Below, one piece after another: positions 26,681 to 35,028 of a stretch of 64,000 nucleotides of DNA; position 1 is the first letter of the stretch; each line of letters opens with the position of its first letter. The notes under the pieces were generated by a model. The model saw only the letters and a list, made by a program, of their open reading frames with translations. It was not told where the DNA came from and did not search any database. The position numbers were made by a program, and so were the translations under genes. Source of the DNA: Lewinellaceae bacterium (GTDB taxonomy: Bacteria > Bacteroidota > Bacteroidia > Chitinophagales > Saprospiraceae); the NCBI GenBank assembly GCA_020636215.1, contig JACJYG010000004.1, forward strand, positions 1,240,001-1,304,000, read 5' to 3'.

Positions 26681-28069
26681 TTATTCTCCGCGCCTGCTTT
26701 TATTATTCACTTCCGCCCCTTCCTTTTTCAATGACAACCGCAGAACGGCCACCCCGGCCAGTCCGGCCACAGCGGAGCCGAATAGAATGCCAATTTTCGC
26801 CTGGCTGAGCAGCTCCGGGTCAGTAAACGCCAGTCCGGCGATGAACAGAGACATCGTAAACCCAACCCCTCCCAAAAGCCCCACCCCGATCATATTGATC
26901 CAATTGGCTCCGGAGGGCAGGCCAGCCAGCTTTAACTTTACACCCAGCCAACTGAAAAGAAAAATACCGATGGCCTTCCCCAGCAGCAAGCTCAGAAAAA
27001 CATACCAGGTGAGGTTGCCCACAGCCGTGCCCCCATCCGGCGATTGCAGGGCAACCCCGGCATTGGCCAGGGCAAAGACGGGCATGATAAAAAAACTGAC
27101 CTGCCGGTGAAGGGCATTCTCCAATCTCTGCAGAGGGGGTTGAACCTTCTCGATATTTTCATTCATATCGTCAATAGCATTCAATTGAGCACTGGTTAAA
27201 AACTGCCTTAATTCATTGGATTTTTCGTCCCAAAACTGATAGAGGGATGACCTGGACCGCTGGACAAAGTGCTTCATTCGCAATTGCGTGTTGGCCGGAA
27301 TAGCCAGCGCCGCCAGAATACCGGCTATGGTTGGGTGGACTCCTGATTTCAGGAAAAAATACCACATCACCGTCGCCAATAGGAAATAAGCCATGCCACT
27401 GCGCACATTCCTGGCATTCAACAGCCACATCAGCCCGTAAAAAACGCCCGCCCAGGCGAGCATGGCCAGGTGCACCCCTTCGGAATAAAATACAGCTATT
27501 ACGATCACGGCGGCGAGGTCATCAACAATGGCAAATGCGGTAAGGAATATTTTGATGCCGTCCGGCACCCGCTTTCCCAACAGCATCAACAGTCCTAAAG
27601 AAAAAGCAATATCGGTGGCCATCGGTACTCCCCATCCTTCTGATTCCGGGCCACTACCCCCACTGAGGAATAGAAATATCGCCGCGGGCGCCAGAATCCC
27701 TCCAAGGGCGGCGATAATGGGCAGCACCGCTTGTCCTGGTTGCGACAGCTCCCCTACTTTTATCTCCCGTTTTATTTCCAGGCCGACATAAAAAAAGAAA
27801 ATGCCCATCAGGCCATCATTGACCCAAATGAGCAGAGGCTCCTCCAAGGTAAAACCAGCCAGGCGGATCTCGAAGGGTGCATTCCAAAGTTCAAAGTAAA
27901 AATCAGCACCGGCGGAGTTGGCCCAGGCCACGGCAATGCCGGCGGCGATTAACAAAAGTATTCCACTCAGAGCGCCCGTCTGGCTAAATTCCTGATACCG
28001 GGAAGTGATCGTCTGAAGGATTTCTTCGGGGCCTGGTAAGAGCGGGGTGTCGTTTGATTTTTGATCCAT
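26681..28069 (-). CDS. nhaA: NhaA Na+/H+ antiporter
   Basis: The protein has 462 residues, slightly longer than E. coli NhaA because of a cytoplasmic insertion of about 50 residues near 275-330 and an N-terminal extension. About twelve membrane segments are visible. The ion-binding pair of aspartates is present in AFAIVDDLAAVIVIA, and the helix GWGVPMATDIAFSLGLLMLLG is characteristic. It exports Na+ in exchange for protons at alkaline pH or high salt, fitting a marine host. It lies 61 bp downstream of a nitroreductase gene and 16 bp upstream of the phosphopantetheinyl transferase gene. Confidence 0.95.
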   Translation of the reverse strand: MDQKSNDTPLLPGPEEILQTITSRYQEFSQTGALSGILLLIAAGIAVAWANSAGADFYFELWNAPFEIRLAGFTLEEPLLIWVNDGLMGIFFFYVGLEIKREIKVGELSQPGQAVLPIIAALGGILAPAAIFLFLSGGSGPESEGWGVPMATDIAFSLGLLMLLGKRVPDGIKIFLTAFAIVDDLAAVIVIAVFYSEGVHLAMLAWAGVFYGLMWLLNARNVRSGMAYFLLATVMWYFFLKSGVHPTIAGILAALAIPANTQLRMKHFVQRSRSSLYQFWDEKSNELRQFLTSAQLNAIDDMNENIEKVQPPLQRLENALHRQVSFFIMPVFALANAGVALQSPDGGTAVGNLTWYVFLSLLLGKAIGIFLFSWLGVKLKLAGLPSGANWINMIGVGLLGGVGFTMSLFIAGLAFTDPELLSQAKIGILFGSAVAGLAGVAVLRLSLKKEGAEVNNKSRRGE

Positions 28070-28130
28070 AGCAGCGTCAGAGGTTTGATAGTGGAGGATT
28101 CTTTCCCGATTTCAATTTTGGCAAACGCCT

Positions 28131-28763
28131 CTACCACCAGGCGCCTTCAATAGCAATCTCTTCCAGGGGCTTTCGATCCCGCTTAGTCAATTCGGTTTCT
28201 TCCAGGTCATCTGGTAAGGCGGAAGGATCACCACCATAGTAGCCCACGGCAATGGCAGTAGCGACGTGGAAGCCGTCCGGAACGCCCAATAACTCTTGGG
28301 CCTTTTTCCAATCCACCCCTGCCATATGGTGCAAAGCGATACCCATACTCTGGGCCTGTACGGCCATGTTGCCGGCGGCCAGGCCAAGGTCATGAAGGGC
28401 GTGGTAGTTGGCCTTTCCCGAGTTGAATTGTTCCTTGATGGCTGTGATCATCAATATCGGGGCATTGCGCACCCACTTCTGATTAAATTTACTGAGGCAA
28501 CTAAAGATCTTTTCATAAGCATGGCTTCCCCGGAAGGCGTAAACGAAACGCCACGGCTGTTCATTAGAAGAACTGGCAGCCCAGCGAGCAGCTTCCAGCA
28601 ACGCCATTAATTCCCGCCGCATGACAGCTTTGTCGGCAAACATGCGGGGGCTCCAACGGTTGGCCAGCAGGGTAAGGATGGGATAGCTGGTATCCGCTGA
28701 TTTGAGTTGGTTAATATTGATATCATTGTAGACTTCCATTTTCCAAGAATTTTGATTTTCCAA
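28131..28763 (-). CDS. Nitroreductase family flavoprotein
   Basis: The protein has 210 residues. NRWSPRMF, LEAARWAASSSNEQPWRF and the C-terminal AIAVGYYG segment mark the FMN-binding nitroreductase fold, which forms homodimers and reduces nitro, quinone or enone groups with NAD(P)H. The start may be at 28763 or at codon 9 (MEVYND, 28739). It is the first gene of the run leading into nhaA and the phosphopantetheinyl transferase gene. Substrate unknown. Confidence 0.88.
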   Translation of the reverse strand: MENQNSWKMEVYNDININQLKSADTSYPILTLLANRWSPRMFADKAVMRRELMALLEAARWAASSSNEQPWRFVYAFRGSHAYEKIFSCLSKFNQKWVRNAPILMITAIKEQFNSGKANYHALHDLGLAAGNMAVQAQSMGIALHHMAGVDWKKAQELLGVPDGFHVATAIAVGYYGGDPSALPDDLEETELTKRDRKPLEEIAIEGAWW

Positions 28764-28990
28764 TATGAATTGCGCTCAAATGAAAAGCGCACTCTTTCTT
28801 TTGGCAACGCCGAGAGCGCGTGGATGTTCGATATCTGTTTTGGATGGATATGGAGTGTTGGCAAGCCTGGCGAATAGTGTAGCCTCAGGCACAACAACTA
28901 TTTCAAAACGCGCTGCGAGGCCGTAAAAAAATAAGCGCGGAATTTGCCGATAGTTTCTCAGGCGAGAGCGTACTGGAATCAATACCCTTT

Positions 28991-31900
28991 TTATATTTCG
29001 TCCCGCAACAACTTCATCAAATCCTCTACTGACAATTTGGCGCTCACATCGGCGCCGGCCAGCAGCGAGTCGGCCAGATCCCGTTTTTGGGCGTGTAGCT
29101 CCAGTATTTTTTCCTCAATAGTTTGACCGGCCACGAGTCGATAGGCGGTCACCGGGCGCTCCTGGCCGATGCGGTGGGCCCGGCTGGTGGCCTGGTCTTC
29201 CACGGCGGGGTTCCACCAGGGGTCGGTATGGATGACGTAGTCGGCAGCAGTGAGGTTGAGGCCCGTCCCGCCGGCCTTCAGGCTGATGAGGAAAATGTCG
29301 CCCTGGCCAGCCTGGAAGGCGTCTATGGCGGCCTGCCGTTTTTTACCGGGCGTACTTCCGTCGAGGTATTGATAGGGGATCTTTTTCGATTTAAGGTGCT
29401 TTTCCAGAATTCTCAGGTGGTCAACGAACTGGCTAAAGACCAGGGCTTTGTGCCCGTTTTCCAGCAAATCGTCTACGATTTCGGAGAAGAGCTCCAGCTT
29501 GGCGCTGTTGGTAAAAGCGGCGGAAGCATCGGCCAGGGAGGGATGGCAGGCGGCCCGCCGCAGGCGCATGATCTCGGCCAGGATGCGCAGGTGTTGCTGC
29601 CCGGCCTGGCCGTCGGCAGCCGTTTCATTCAGTTTTTCGAGGGCATTTCGGCGCAGGGCTTCGTAAAAGGCCCGCTCTTCGGGCGGCAACTCGACCGTTA
29701 GAGTGATCTCTGTTTTTTCCGGCAGGTCTTTGAGCACCTCGTCCTTGCGGCGGCGAAGAATGAAGGGCTGCACCAGTCGGCGCAGTTGTTCCCGGCGGTT
29801 ATCGTCCCGATATTTTTCGATGGGCAGGGCGAATCGCTCGTTAAATTGCTCGATGCTGCCCAGCAAGCCAGGGTTGAGGAATTGGAAGAGGTTCCAAAGT
29901 TCACCGAGGTGGTTTTCGAGCGGCGTGCCGGTCATGGCAATTTTAAAATCGGCCTGCAGGCCCATGGCCGTTTCCGAGCGCTTCGTCGCCCGGTTTTTGA
30001 TCGCCTGCGCTTCATCGAGGATGACGGTGGCCCATTTTTTTTCTGTGAACAACGTTTCCTCCCGGGCCATCAGGTCGTAGGTCACGATGAGGAGCTGCCC
30101 CTTTTTCGCTTTTTTGACGGTGGTTTCGCGGTCGCTTTCGCTGAATAAAATGGGGGTCAGTTCGGGGGCAAAACGAGTGGTTTCCGCCACCCAATTGCGG
30201 CAAACACTGGCAGGAGCAACCACCAGCGCGGGCCCCATCGCAGCGCGGTTGGTAAGCAGAGCGAGGGCCTGCACCGTTTTACCGAGGCCCATGTCGTCGG
30301 CCAGGCAGGCGCCCACACCCCAGGCAGCACAGCGATGCAGCCATTGAAAACCGTCGAGTTGGTAGGGGCGCAGGGTGGCGTTGAATTTTTTCGGGAGCCG
30401 GAATTTCTGGGCGAAAGCCTGTTCTAAGCGTTCTTTACTTTCCTGGAACTTTTGACTGGTTTCCAGGGCTTTCACTTCCCCGGTGAAGGCTTCGATGGCG
30501 GAGGCGGCCAGCGGGTGCAGTTGCAACTTCCCTCCTTTTTTCTGCACGGCCAGCAGTCCGTTGATGCCCATCAGGCGGCGCCGGAACTCCTCGGCCAGAG
30601 CCAGGAATTTTCCGGGGCTGATCTCAATAAACTGGCTTTGTTGCTCGCTCAGGGCCAGCAGCTCCTGCAGGCTGAGCACGGTTTCTTCGTCGACCCGCAG
30701 TTCGCCATCCACCTCGAACCACTGGCTGCCATCCCGAACCGTCATGCGGAACTGATCGAAACCCGCCACTGAGTCGACGCGTAATTTTTCCCCTTTGGGC
30801 CACTCCAGTATGATTTCCTCAGCTTCCAGCAAAGGCCGCAACTCCAGCAGCAATTGCAGGCAGGTTTCGGCATCTTCCAGTTGCCAGACGCCACTTTGAG
30901 GGCGGTTGTTTTTCAAAACGGGTATTCGCTCCCGCAGGGCTTTCAGGTTTTTTTTCTCCGTTTCCAGGTTCCGGTTGGTAGCCGTTCGCTTACCGTCCAA
31001 CAGGCCAATGAGGAAGGGCTCGCCCTGGCCCGGCTTCACATAAGGGGGGATTTCCCGGAAGGGTTTTACATACAGCTCCACGTGGAAGCCGTCGCCTATC
31101 GGGAGCAGGTGTACGCAGGTGCGGCTGTCGGCTTGCACCGTAGGCAGGTTTTCATCTTCAAAAGCCGACTGTACGGGCACAAGATTGGCCAGGCCACTAA
31201 GGGCTTCCCGCAATTCAGCCTCCGCCCGGGCCGGCAGGTTGAGGGTTTTGCCATTGAAAGCGCCGGCAATGCGGGCCATCTGGTCGGTAGCCTCGATGAA
31301 CAGATAGCGGGTGGGGGATTCTTTTTCTACTTTGGCGCCTGTAGTATGGACGTTGTGGGTAAAATGCAGCTGGTACCCCGCTCCGGTGCGTTTGGCTACC
31401 AGCGTAGGCTTGGCCTCCACGAGCTGCACGGCCGTGTTGGGCGATTTTCTCAGAAAAAGCAAGGGATGGCCAACCAGGTGCTTCCAGGCCCCTTCTCTGC
31501 CCCCAAGGTCGAGTTCGCTGCCCCAGGAAAAACCAACGGCATGAATGAATCGCTCGTCCTGCGGGGTCAGCCCTGAAACCTCACTGCTTTTCAGCCGATC
31601 AAAAGCCACCACCCGGCCCTTCGACCAGCCGTTCTTGCCAAAGGTTTGGTGACGGGCCTGCGCCCAGTTGTTTTCAAAATCAACCAACCAGGCGATGCGG
31701 TTCTCCTGCGATCCGGTAAGGGCGGCATTTCCACCTAATTCCAATAGTACTTTCAGGGCGTTTTCCCACTCCTCGATACGGGGTAGCAACTGGACGAGCG
31801 CCTGGCTATCGGGCAGGGGATAGCCCTCAGTGGATTGGCCGAGTTCTCTCAGCAGGGCATTCATTTCGGCGGCCATCCAGGCATAGCCGTCGGCGGCGAG

Positions 31901-33397
31901 CCTATCGCGGTAGGCCTCTACGGCGGTGGCGTCCACCAGAGATTCACTGACCCAGAACTGGCAGAGGTACTGGTAAAAACGGAATAGCGGCACTGGTGTT
32001 TGCGCCCGCAACATTTGTTCCGACAGCGGTTTGTTGTTCTCAAGAAAAAACACGACCGCATCCAGATAATAGTATACTATTTCGTAGGCATTCGGCTGGT
32101 TGTTGGCATGCTTGACGTGGGCGTGAATTTTTTTATAAAGTTTCGGGTCCCGCGCATTGAGTTGGGCCAGAATATGGAATACGCCACCCATTCCATACAA
32201 TGTATCCTTGTTGTTGCCGGTAATTTTCCGGAAAGCCGTCTGGGCCAGGCCAAAGGTGTCGAGTGCAGCTACTGAGCGCCCTTCCAGCAATTGCCGGATG
32301 CCGGCCAGGATGCCCGTAGCCAATTCATCGAGCTGCCCGGCCAGTTTTTCCACCATTGTCCAGTCGCCCCGCAGCAGATGCAATTGGGCCAGCAATTGCG
32401 GGAGCAGCGGGAGCCCTTCGGTAGAAAGTTGTTCAATATTATCCTGAATGTACTGGAAAAAACCATTGTCCAATGGGGTCAGGTGAAAGGTATCTATAGC
32501 GAGGCGCTGGTAGAGGAGAAATGCCCGGATGCCGGGAGGGAGGGAGGCCGCCTTTTCCTGGCTGAAGCTACTACCGAGCCAATACGCCAGGAGTTTTTCC
32601 TGGGTGAAATCCCGATGCCCGAGGTTGATGAGCGAAAAATAGTACCGCTGAAAAAGGCCGGCATTCCTGGTGTAGAAAGCGATCCGCAAATCCCGGAACA
32701 TCCGGATAGATTCGTTGTGGCCATACCAGTTGGCGTAAGCAGGAAAAGCCCGCTGTATAGGGATGATCGTTTTATTGAAATCGGGATCGATAGAAAAATA
32801 GCGATCGCACAATGCATCGGCAAAAGGTTTGGGGCATTCGTACAGGCGGCCGTTGAGGATCATCAATCCCTCGCCGGCCAGTTTTTGCAGCACCGGTTTC
32901 AGATCAGCGGGGTAGATGTTGTTTCTCCTGTTTTTGAAGTTTGACATATTGAAGAGCTCTGCAAACTTCGTCTGGGATATAGGCTCCCCAAGCACAGCGG
33001 CGATCTTGATCAGGCGCTGCTCCGTTTCGGTCAGTTTTTCGTAAGCCTCCATCAAAGCTTCGTTGTTAGGAGTCGCTGGTTTGGGTTGTGCAGAGGACGC
33101 TTTCACTTCCTCCATACCTACTTCTTCCCGGATCTTGAACAGTACTGCCGCGATGTGCTTACAGGGGCCGCCCCAGTCGTAGGGGCAATCACAATCATAA
33201 CTGGCGATGCTGCCGTCCCCCATGAGGCGAATTTCTACTTCATATTCGTCGGAGGCCCCTTCCACAAGGGCATACCATTCTTCCTGGCTTTCGCTGCCTG
33301 CTCTTTCCAGGAAATGGACTCTGCCGCTGTCATAATAGGCCCGCCCTCTTTTGAGGATAGTGGAAGAGAAACTGCGTTCAAAGTGATGGAGGTTCAT
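28991..33397 (-). CDS. SNF2-family helicase with N-terminal SWIM zinc finger
   Basis: The protein has 1468 residues. The SWIM zinc finger (YDCDCPYDWGGPCKHIAAVL) lies near residues 60-90. A long middle region of low similarity follows, then a SNF2 ATPase in the C-terminal 480 residues: motif I ADDMGLGKT, motif II DEAQ (a DExQ variant seen in this bacterial subfamily) and motif VI RAHRIGQ. Such bacterial Swi2/Snf2 proteins translocate on duplex DNA and are linked to RNA polymerase recycling or DNA repair; the exact role is unknown. A small conserved-looking gene lies 51 bp upstream on the same strand. Confidence 0.92.
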   Translation of the reverse strand: MNLHHFERSFSSTILKRGRAYYDSGRVHFLERAGSESQEEWYALVEGASDEYEVEIRLMGDGSIASYDCDCPYDWGGPCKHIAAVLFKIREEVGMEEVKASSAQPKPATPNNEALMEAYEKLTETEQRLIKIAAVLGEPISQTKFAELFNMSNFKNRRNNIYPADLKPVLQKLAGEGLMILNGRLYECPKPFADALCDRYFSIDPDFNKTIIPIQRAFPAYANWYGHNESIRMFRDLRIAFYTRNAGLFQRYYFSLINLGHRDFTQEKLLAYWLGSSFSQEKAASLPPGIRAFLLYQRLAIDTFHLTPLDNGFFQYIQDNIEQLSTEGLPLLPQLLAQLHLLRGDWTMVEKLAGQLDELATGILAGIRQLLEGRSVAALDTFGLAQTAFRKITGNNKDTLYGMGGVFHILAQLNARDPKLYKKIHAHVKHANNQPNAYEIVYYYLDAVVFFLENNKPLSEQMLRAQTPVPLFRFYQYLCQFWVSESLVDATAVEAYRDRLAADGYAWMAAEMNALLRELGQSTEGYPLPDSQALVQLLPRIEEWENALKVLLELGGNAALTGSQENRIAWLVDFENNWAQARHQTFGKNGWSKGRVVAFDRLKSSEVSGLTPQDERFIHAVGFSWGSELDLGGREGAWKHLVGHPLLFLRKSPNTAVQLVEAKPTLVAKRTGAGYQLHFTHNVHTTGAKVEKESPTRYLFIEATDQMARIAGAFNGKTLNLPARAEAELREALSGLANLVPVQSAFEDENLPTVQADSRTCVHLLPIGDGFHVELYVKPFREIPPYVKPGQGEPFLIGLLDGKRTATNRNLETEKKNLKALRERIPVLKNNRPQSGVWQLEDAETCLQLLLELRPLLEAEEIILEWPKGEKLRVDSVAGFDQFRMTVRDGSQWFEVDGELRVDEETVLSLQELLALSEQQSQFIEISPGKFLALAEEFRRRLMGINGLLAVQKKGGKLQLHPLAASAIEAFTGEVKALETSQKFQESKERLEQAFAQKFRLPKKFNATLRPYQLDGFQWLHRCAAWGVGACLADDMGLGKTVQALALLTNRAAMGPALVVAPASVCRNWVAETTRFAPELTPILFSESDRETTVKKAKKGQLLIVTYDLMAREETLFTEKKWATVILDEAQAIKNRATKRSETAMGLQADFKIAMTGTPLENHLGELWNLFQFLNPGLLGSIEQFNERFALPIEKYRDDNRREQLRRLVQPFILRRRKDEVLKDLPEKTEITLTVELPPEERAFYEALRRNALEKLNETAADGQAGQQHLRILAEIMRLRRAACHPSLADASAAFTNSAKLELFSEIVDDLLENGHKALVFSQFVDHLRILEKHLKSKKIPYQYLDGSTPGKKRQAAIDAFQAGQGDIFLISLKAGGTGLNLTAADYVIHTDPWWNPAVEDQATSRAHRIGQERPVTAYRLVAGQTIEEKILELHAQKRDLADSLLAGADVSAKLSVEDLMKLLRDEI

Positions 33398-33448
33398 AAT
33401 GCTGATCGTTCGGTTAAATGCATCGGTAGTGTGGCTACGATGGCTGCC

Positions 33449-33907
33449 TTACCCAGGCAAACGTTCCGAAATGAATTTCAGGTAGCCGTTTGGGCCGCGC
33501 TCTTTGCGCCAGAAGCGGGCGGAGCGGCGCAGGTAGTTGAAACAAGTGGCGTAGAGCGCTTCGACGCAAGGGATGGGGAAACCACCAGGTTGGTATTCCT
33601 CATTCATGATGAGGTAGCTGTCTGCACCGCTTGCTTCCCGCAGGTCGAGGGCCTCTAAAATGGCATCGATGAGCGTCTGCCGGGCGGCTTTGGTGGAGCT
33701 GGGTTCATACAACTCCTTGCCCTTGGCCAGCTTTTGGAAAAAATCCTTGAACTGTTCGTAGGTTTCTTCCACTTCTTTATCGTGGAGTTGAGGGTGGTCC
33801 AGGTAAGTGGCCACCACCGCCTGTTCTATGGAAAAGAGGCAAGGTTGCAAATATTCCGGAGGGTAATGAGAAGTTGACATAGCTATCTGTTTTTGATGCT
33901 GACTCAA
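33449..33907 (-). CDS. Hypothetical protein upstream of the SNF2 helicase gene
   Basis: The protein has 152 residues and I do not recognise its family. It is soluble, mostly helical and mildly acidic, with no signal peptide. A start at codon 10 (MSTSHYPPEY, 33880) is also possible. It ends 51 bp before the SNF2 gene on the same strand and probably shares its transcript. Codon use matches the neighbours, and the long frame with even composition supports it as real. Confidence 0.6.
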   Translation of the reverse strand: MSQHQKQIAMSTSHYPPEYLQPCLFSIEQAVVATYLDHPQLHDKEVEETYEQFKDFFQKLAKGKELYEPSSTKAARQTLIDAILEALDLREASGADSYLIMNEEYQPGGFPIPCVEALYATCFNYLRRSARFWRKERGPNGYLKFISERLPG

Positions 33908-34037
33908 AAATAGGGGAAATTGAATTGGTTTGGAAAAAACAATTCCCCTTCTTATCTAAACCACCAAACTCAGCGTTTTAATAAAGAGGGGGTACTTCAA
34001 TCAGCCAGATATTTCTTAACACCTAAATATATCAGCC

Positions 34038-34355
34038 ATGACAGCCCCTATCCTTTTAGCAGTTGGTTTCATCGCATTGGTATTGGCCAATTTCCTTTTC
34101 TCCGGCTCCGCCCGACGGAGGGATTACCGGGAGAACCAAGGTTTTTATTACCCGCCTCCACCTACAACGTACCAGGAGTCGCGGCGCCCGCCCGCCCCGC
34201 CTTCCAGGCTGTACGCCCTGCTCAACACGGTGTTTTTTTTAATCCTGCTTTGGGCCGTAATTACGTTTAGCCAGGAGCCTGGGCAAACTAAGATGCAAGA
34301 TAATACCCGGCCTGTTCCGGAAGACACGATTAGGGTGGATATTCCCCGGCCGTGA
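34038..34355 (+). CDS. Small membrane protein with two predicted TM segments
   Basis: The protein has 105 residues. A first hydrophobic helix (about 4-22) is followed by an Arg- and Pro-rich loop, a second helix (about 62-80) and a polar tail. No family was recognised. A longer overlapping frame (33920-34270) lacks such order and was left out. The thioredoxin gene follows 142 bp downstream on the same strand. Confidence 0.55.
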   Translation: MTAPILLAVGFIALVLANFLFSGSARRRDYRENQGFYYPPPPTTYQESRRPPAPPSRLYALLNTVFFLILLWAVITFSQEPGQTKMQDNTRPVPEDTIRVDIPRP

Positions 34356-34497
34356 GCTCCTTGCTGGAACTGAAGCTGACTGACGCCTGTCTTTGTGTAG
34401 CTGGTTTTATGCCATTGCACTTCCTGCGCTCCCCTTCTGTGCGTTCGATCACCGACTTTTTCTGGGGCATATCGCACTTTTGCTAAAAAGCAATCAT

Positions 34498-34869
34498 ATG
34501 CCACAACAGATCAACAGTAAAAACTTCCAAACTGCCGTTTTGAACCACTCCCAGCCTGTCGTCGTAGACGTATGGGCCGGCTGGTGCGGCCCCTGTAGAA
34601 TGATGGCGCCAGCCTTTGCCGCCGCCGCCGATGAACTGGAAGGCAAAGCCCGCTTTGTCAAGCTCGATGCCGACAAAAACCAAAAGCTGGTGCGCAAATA
34701 TAAGGTGATGGCCCTGCCGACCCTCCTTTTTTTCAAAGATGGGGAACTCGTCGACCGGACGAGTGGGGTGGTGTCCAAAACGGCTATTCTGAAAAAAGTG
34801 AAGCCATTGTTGAGCGAAGAGGATCAGGAAGCGGTTAAGACGGGGTTTAATTGGCGTTTTTGGGAGTGA
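34498..34869 (+). CDS. Thioredoxin
   Basis: The protein has 123 residues from the ATG at 34498; the frame is open upstream, but that part is unlike thioredoxin. The active site is WAGWCGPC with the usual CGPC pair, and the cis-proline loop ALPTLLFFKDG is present. It is a cytoplasmic dithiol reductant with a C-terminal tail about 15 residues longer than E. coli TrxA. The gene ends 12 bp before the left boundary repeat of the island; before the insertion it would have faced the 3' end of mnmE directly. Confidence 0.93.
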   Translation: MPQQINSKNFQTAVLNHSQPVVVDVWAGWCGPCRMMAPAFAAAADELEGKARFVKLDADKNQKLVRKYKVMALPTLLFFKDGELVDRTSGVVSKTAILKKVKPLLSEEDQEAVKTGFNWRFWE

Positions 34870-34880
34870 GGAAGGGGGGC

Positions 34881-34897
34881 TACTTCCCGATACAAAA
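34881..34897 (-). repeat. Left attachment site (partial mnmE 3' end)
   Basis: The 17-bp core matches the right copy with one mismatch. On the minus strand it encodes the terminal FCIGK and a TAG stop, although nothing upstream of it here is mnmE. It therefore marks the far junction of the insertion. Confidence 0.75.
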
Positions 34898-34938
34898 AGT
34901 TTTTCGCATTGATTATCAGTAACTTGAATGCGATTAGG

Positions 34939-34952
34939 TACAAATAAGGTAC
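34939..34952 (+). promoter_or_regulatory. Candidate integrase arm site, left
   Basis: The 14-bp TACAAATAAGGTAC lies 42 bp inside the left boundary and recurs exactly at 55528-55541 near the right boundary. Direct repeats just inside both ends fit arm-type sites of a tyrosine integrase or excisionase sites. Confidence 0.5.
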
Positions 34953-35028
34953 GTTTTTTCCATTTTTGCGGTTTTGAACCTATTTCTTTGGAGTGCGGAG
35001 TGAGCTATCTGGTGAGCTAACATTCTTC

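Noticed and set aside
33920..34270. A 116-codon plus-strand frame
   Set aside because: It overlaps the small membrane protein gene, which has two well-formed TM segments and is the better candidate.
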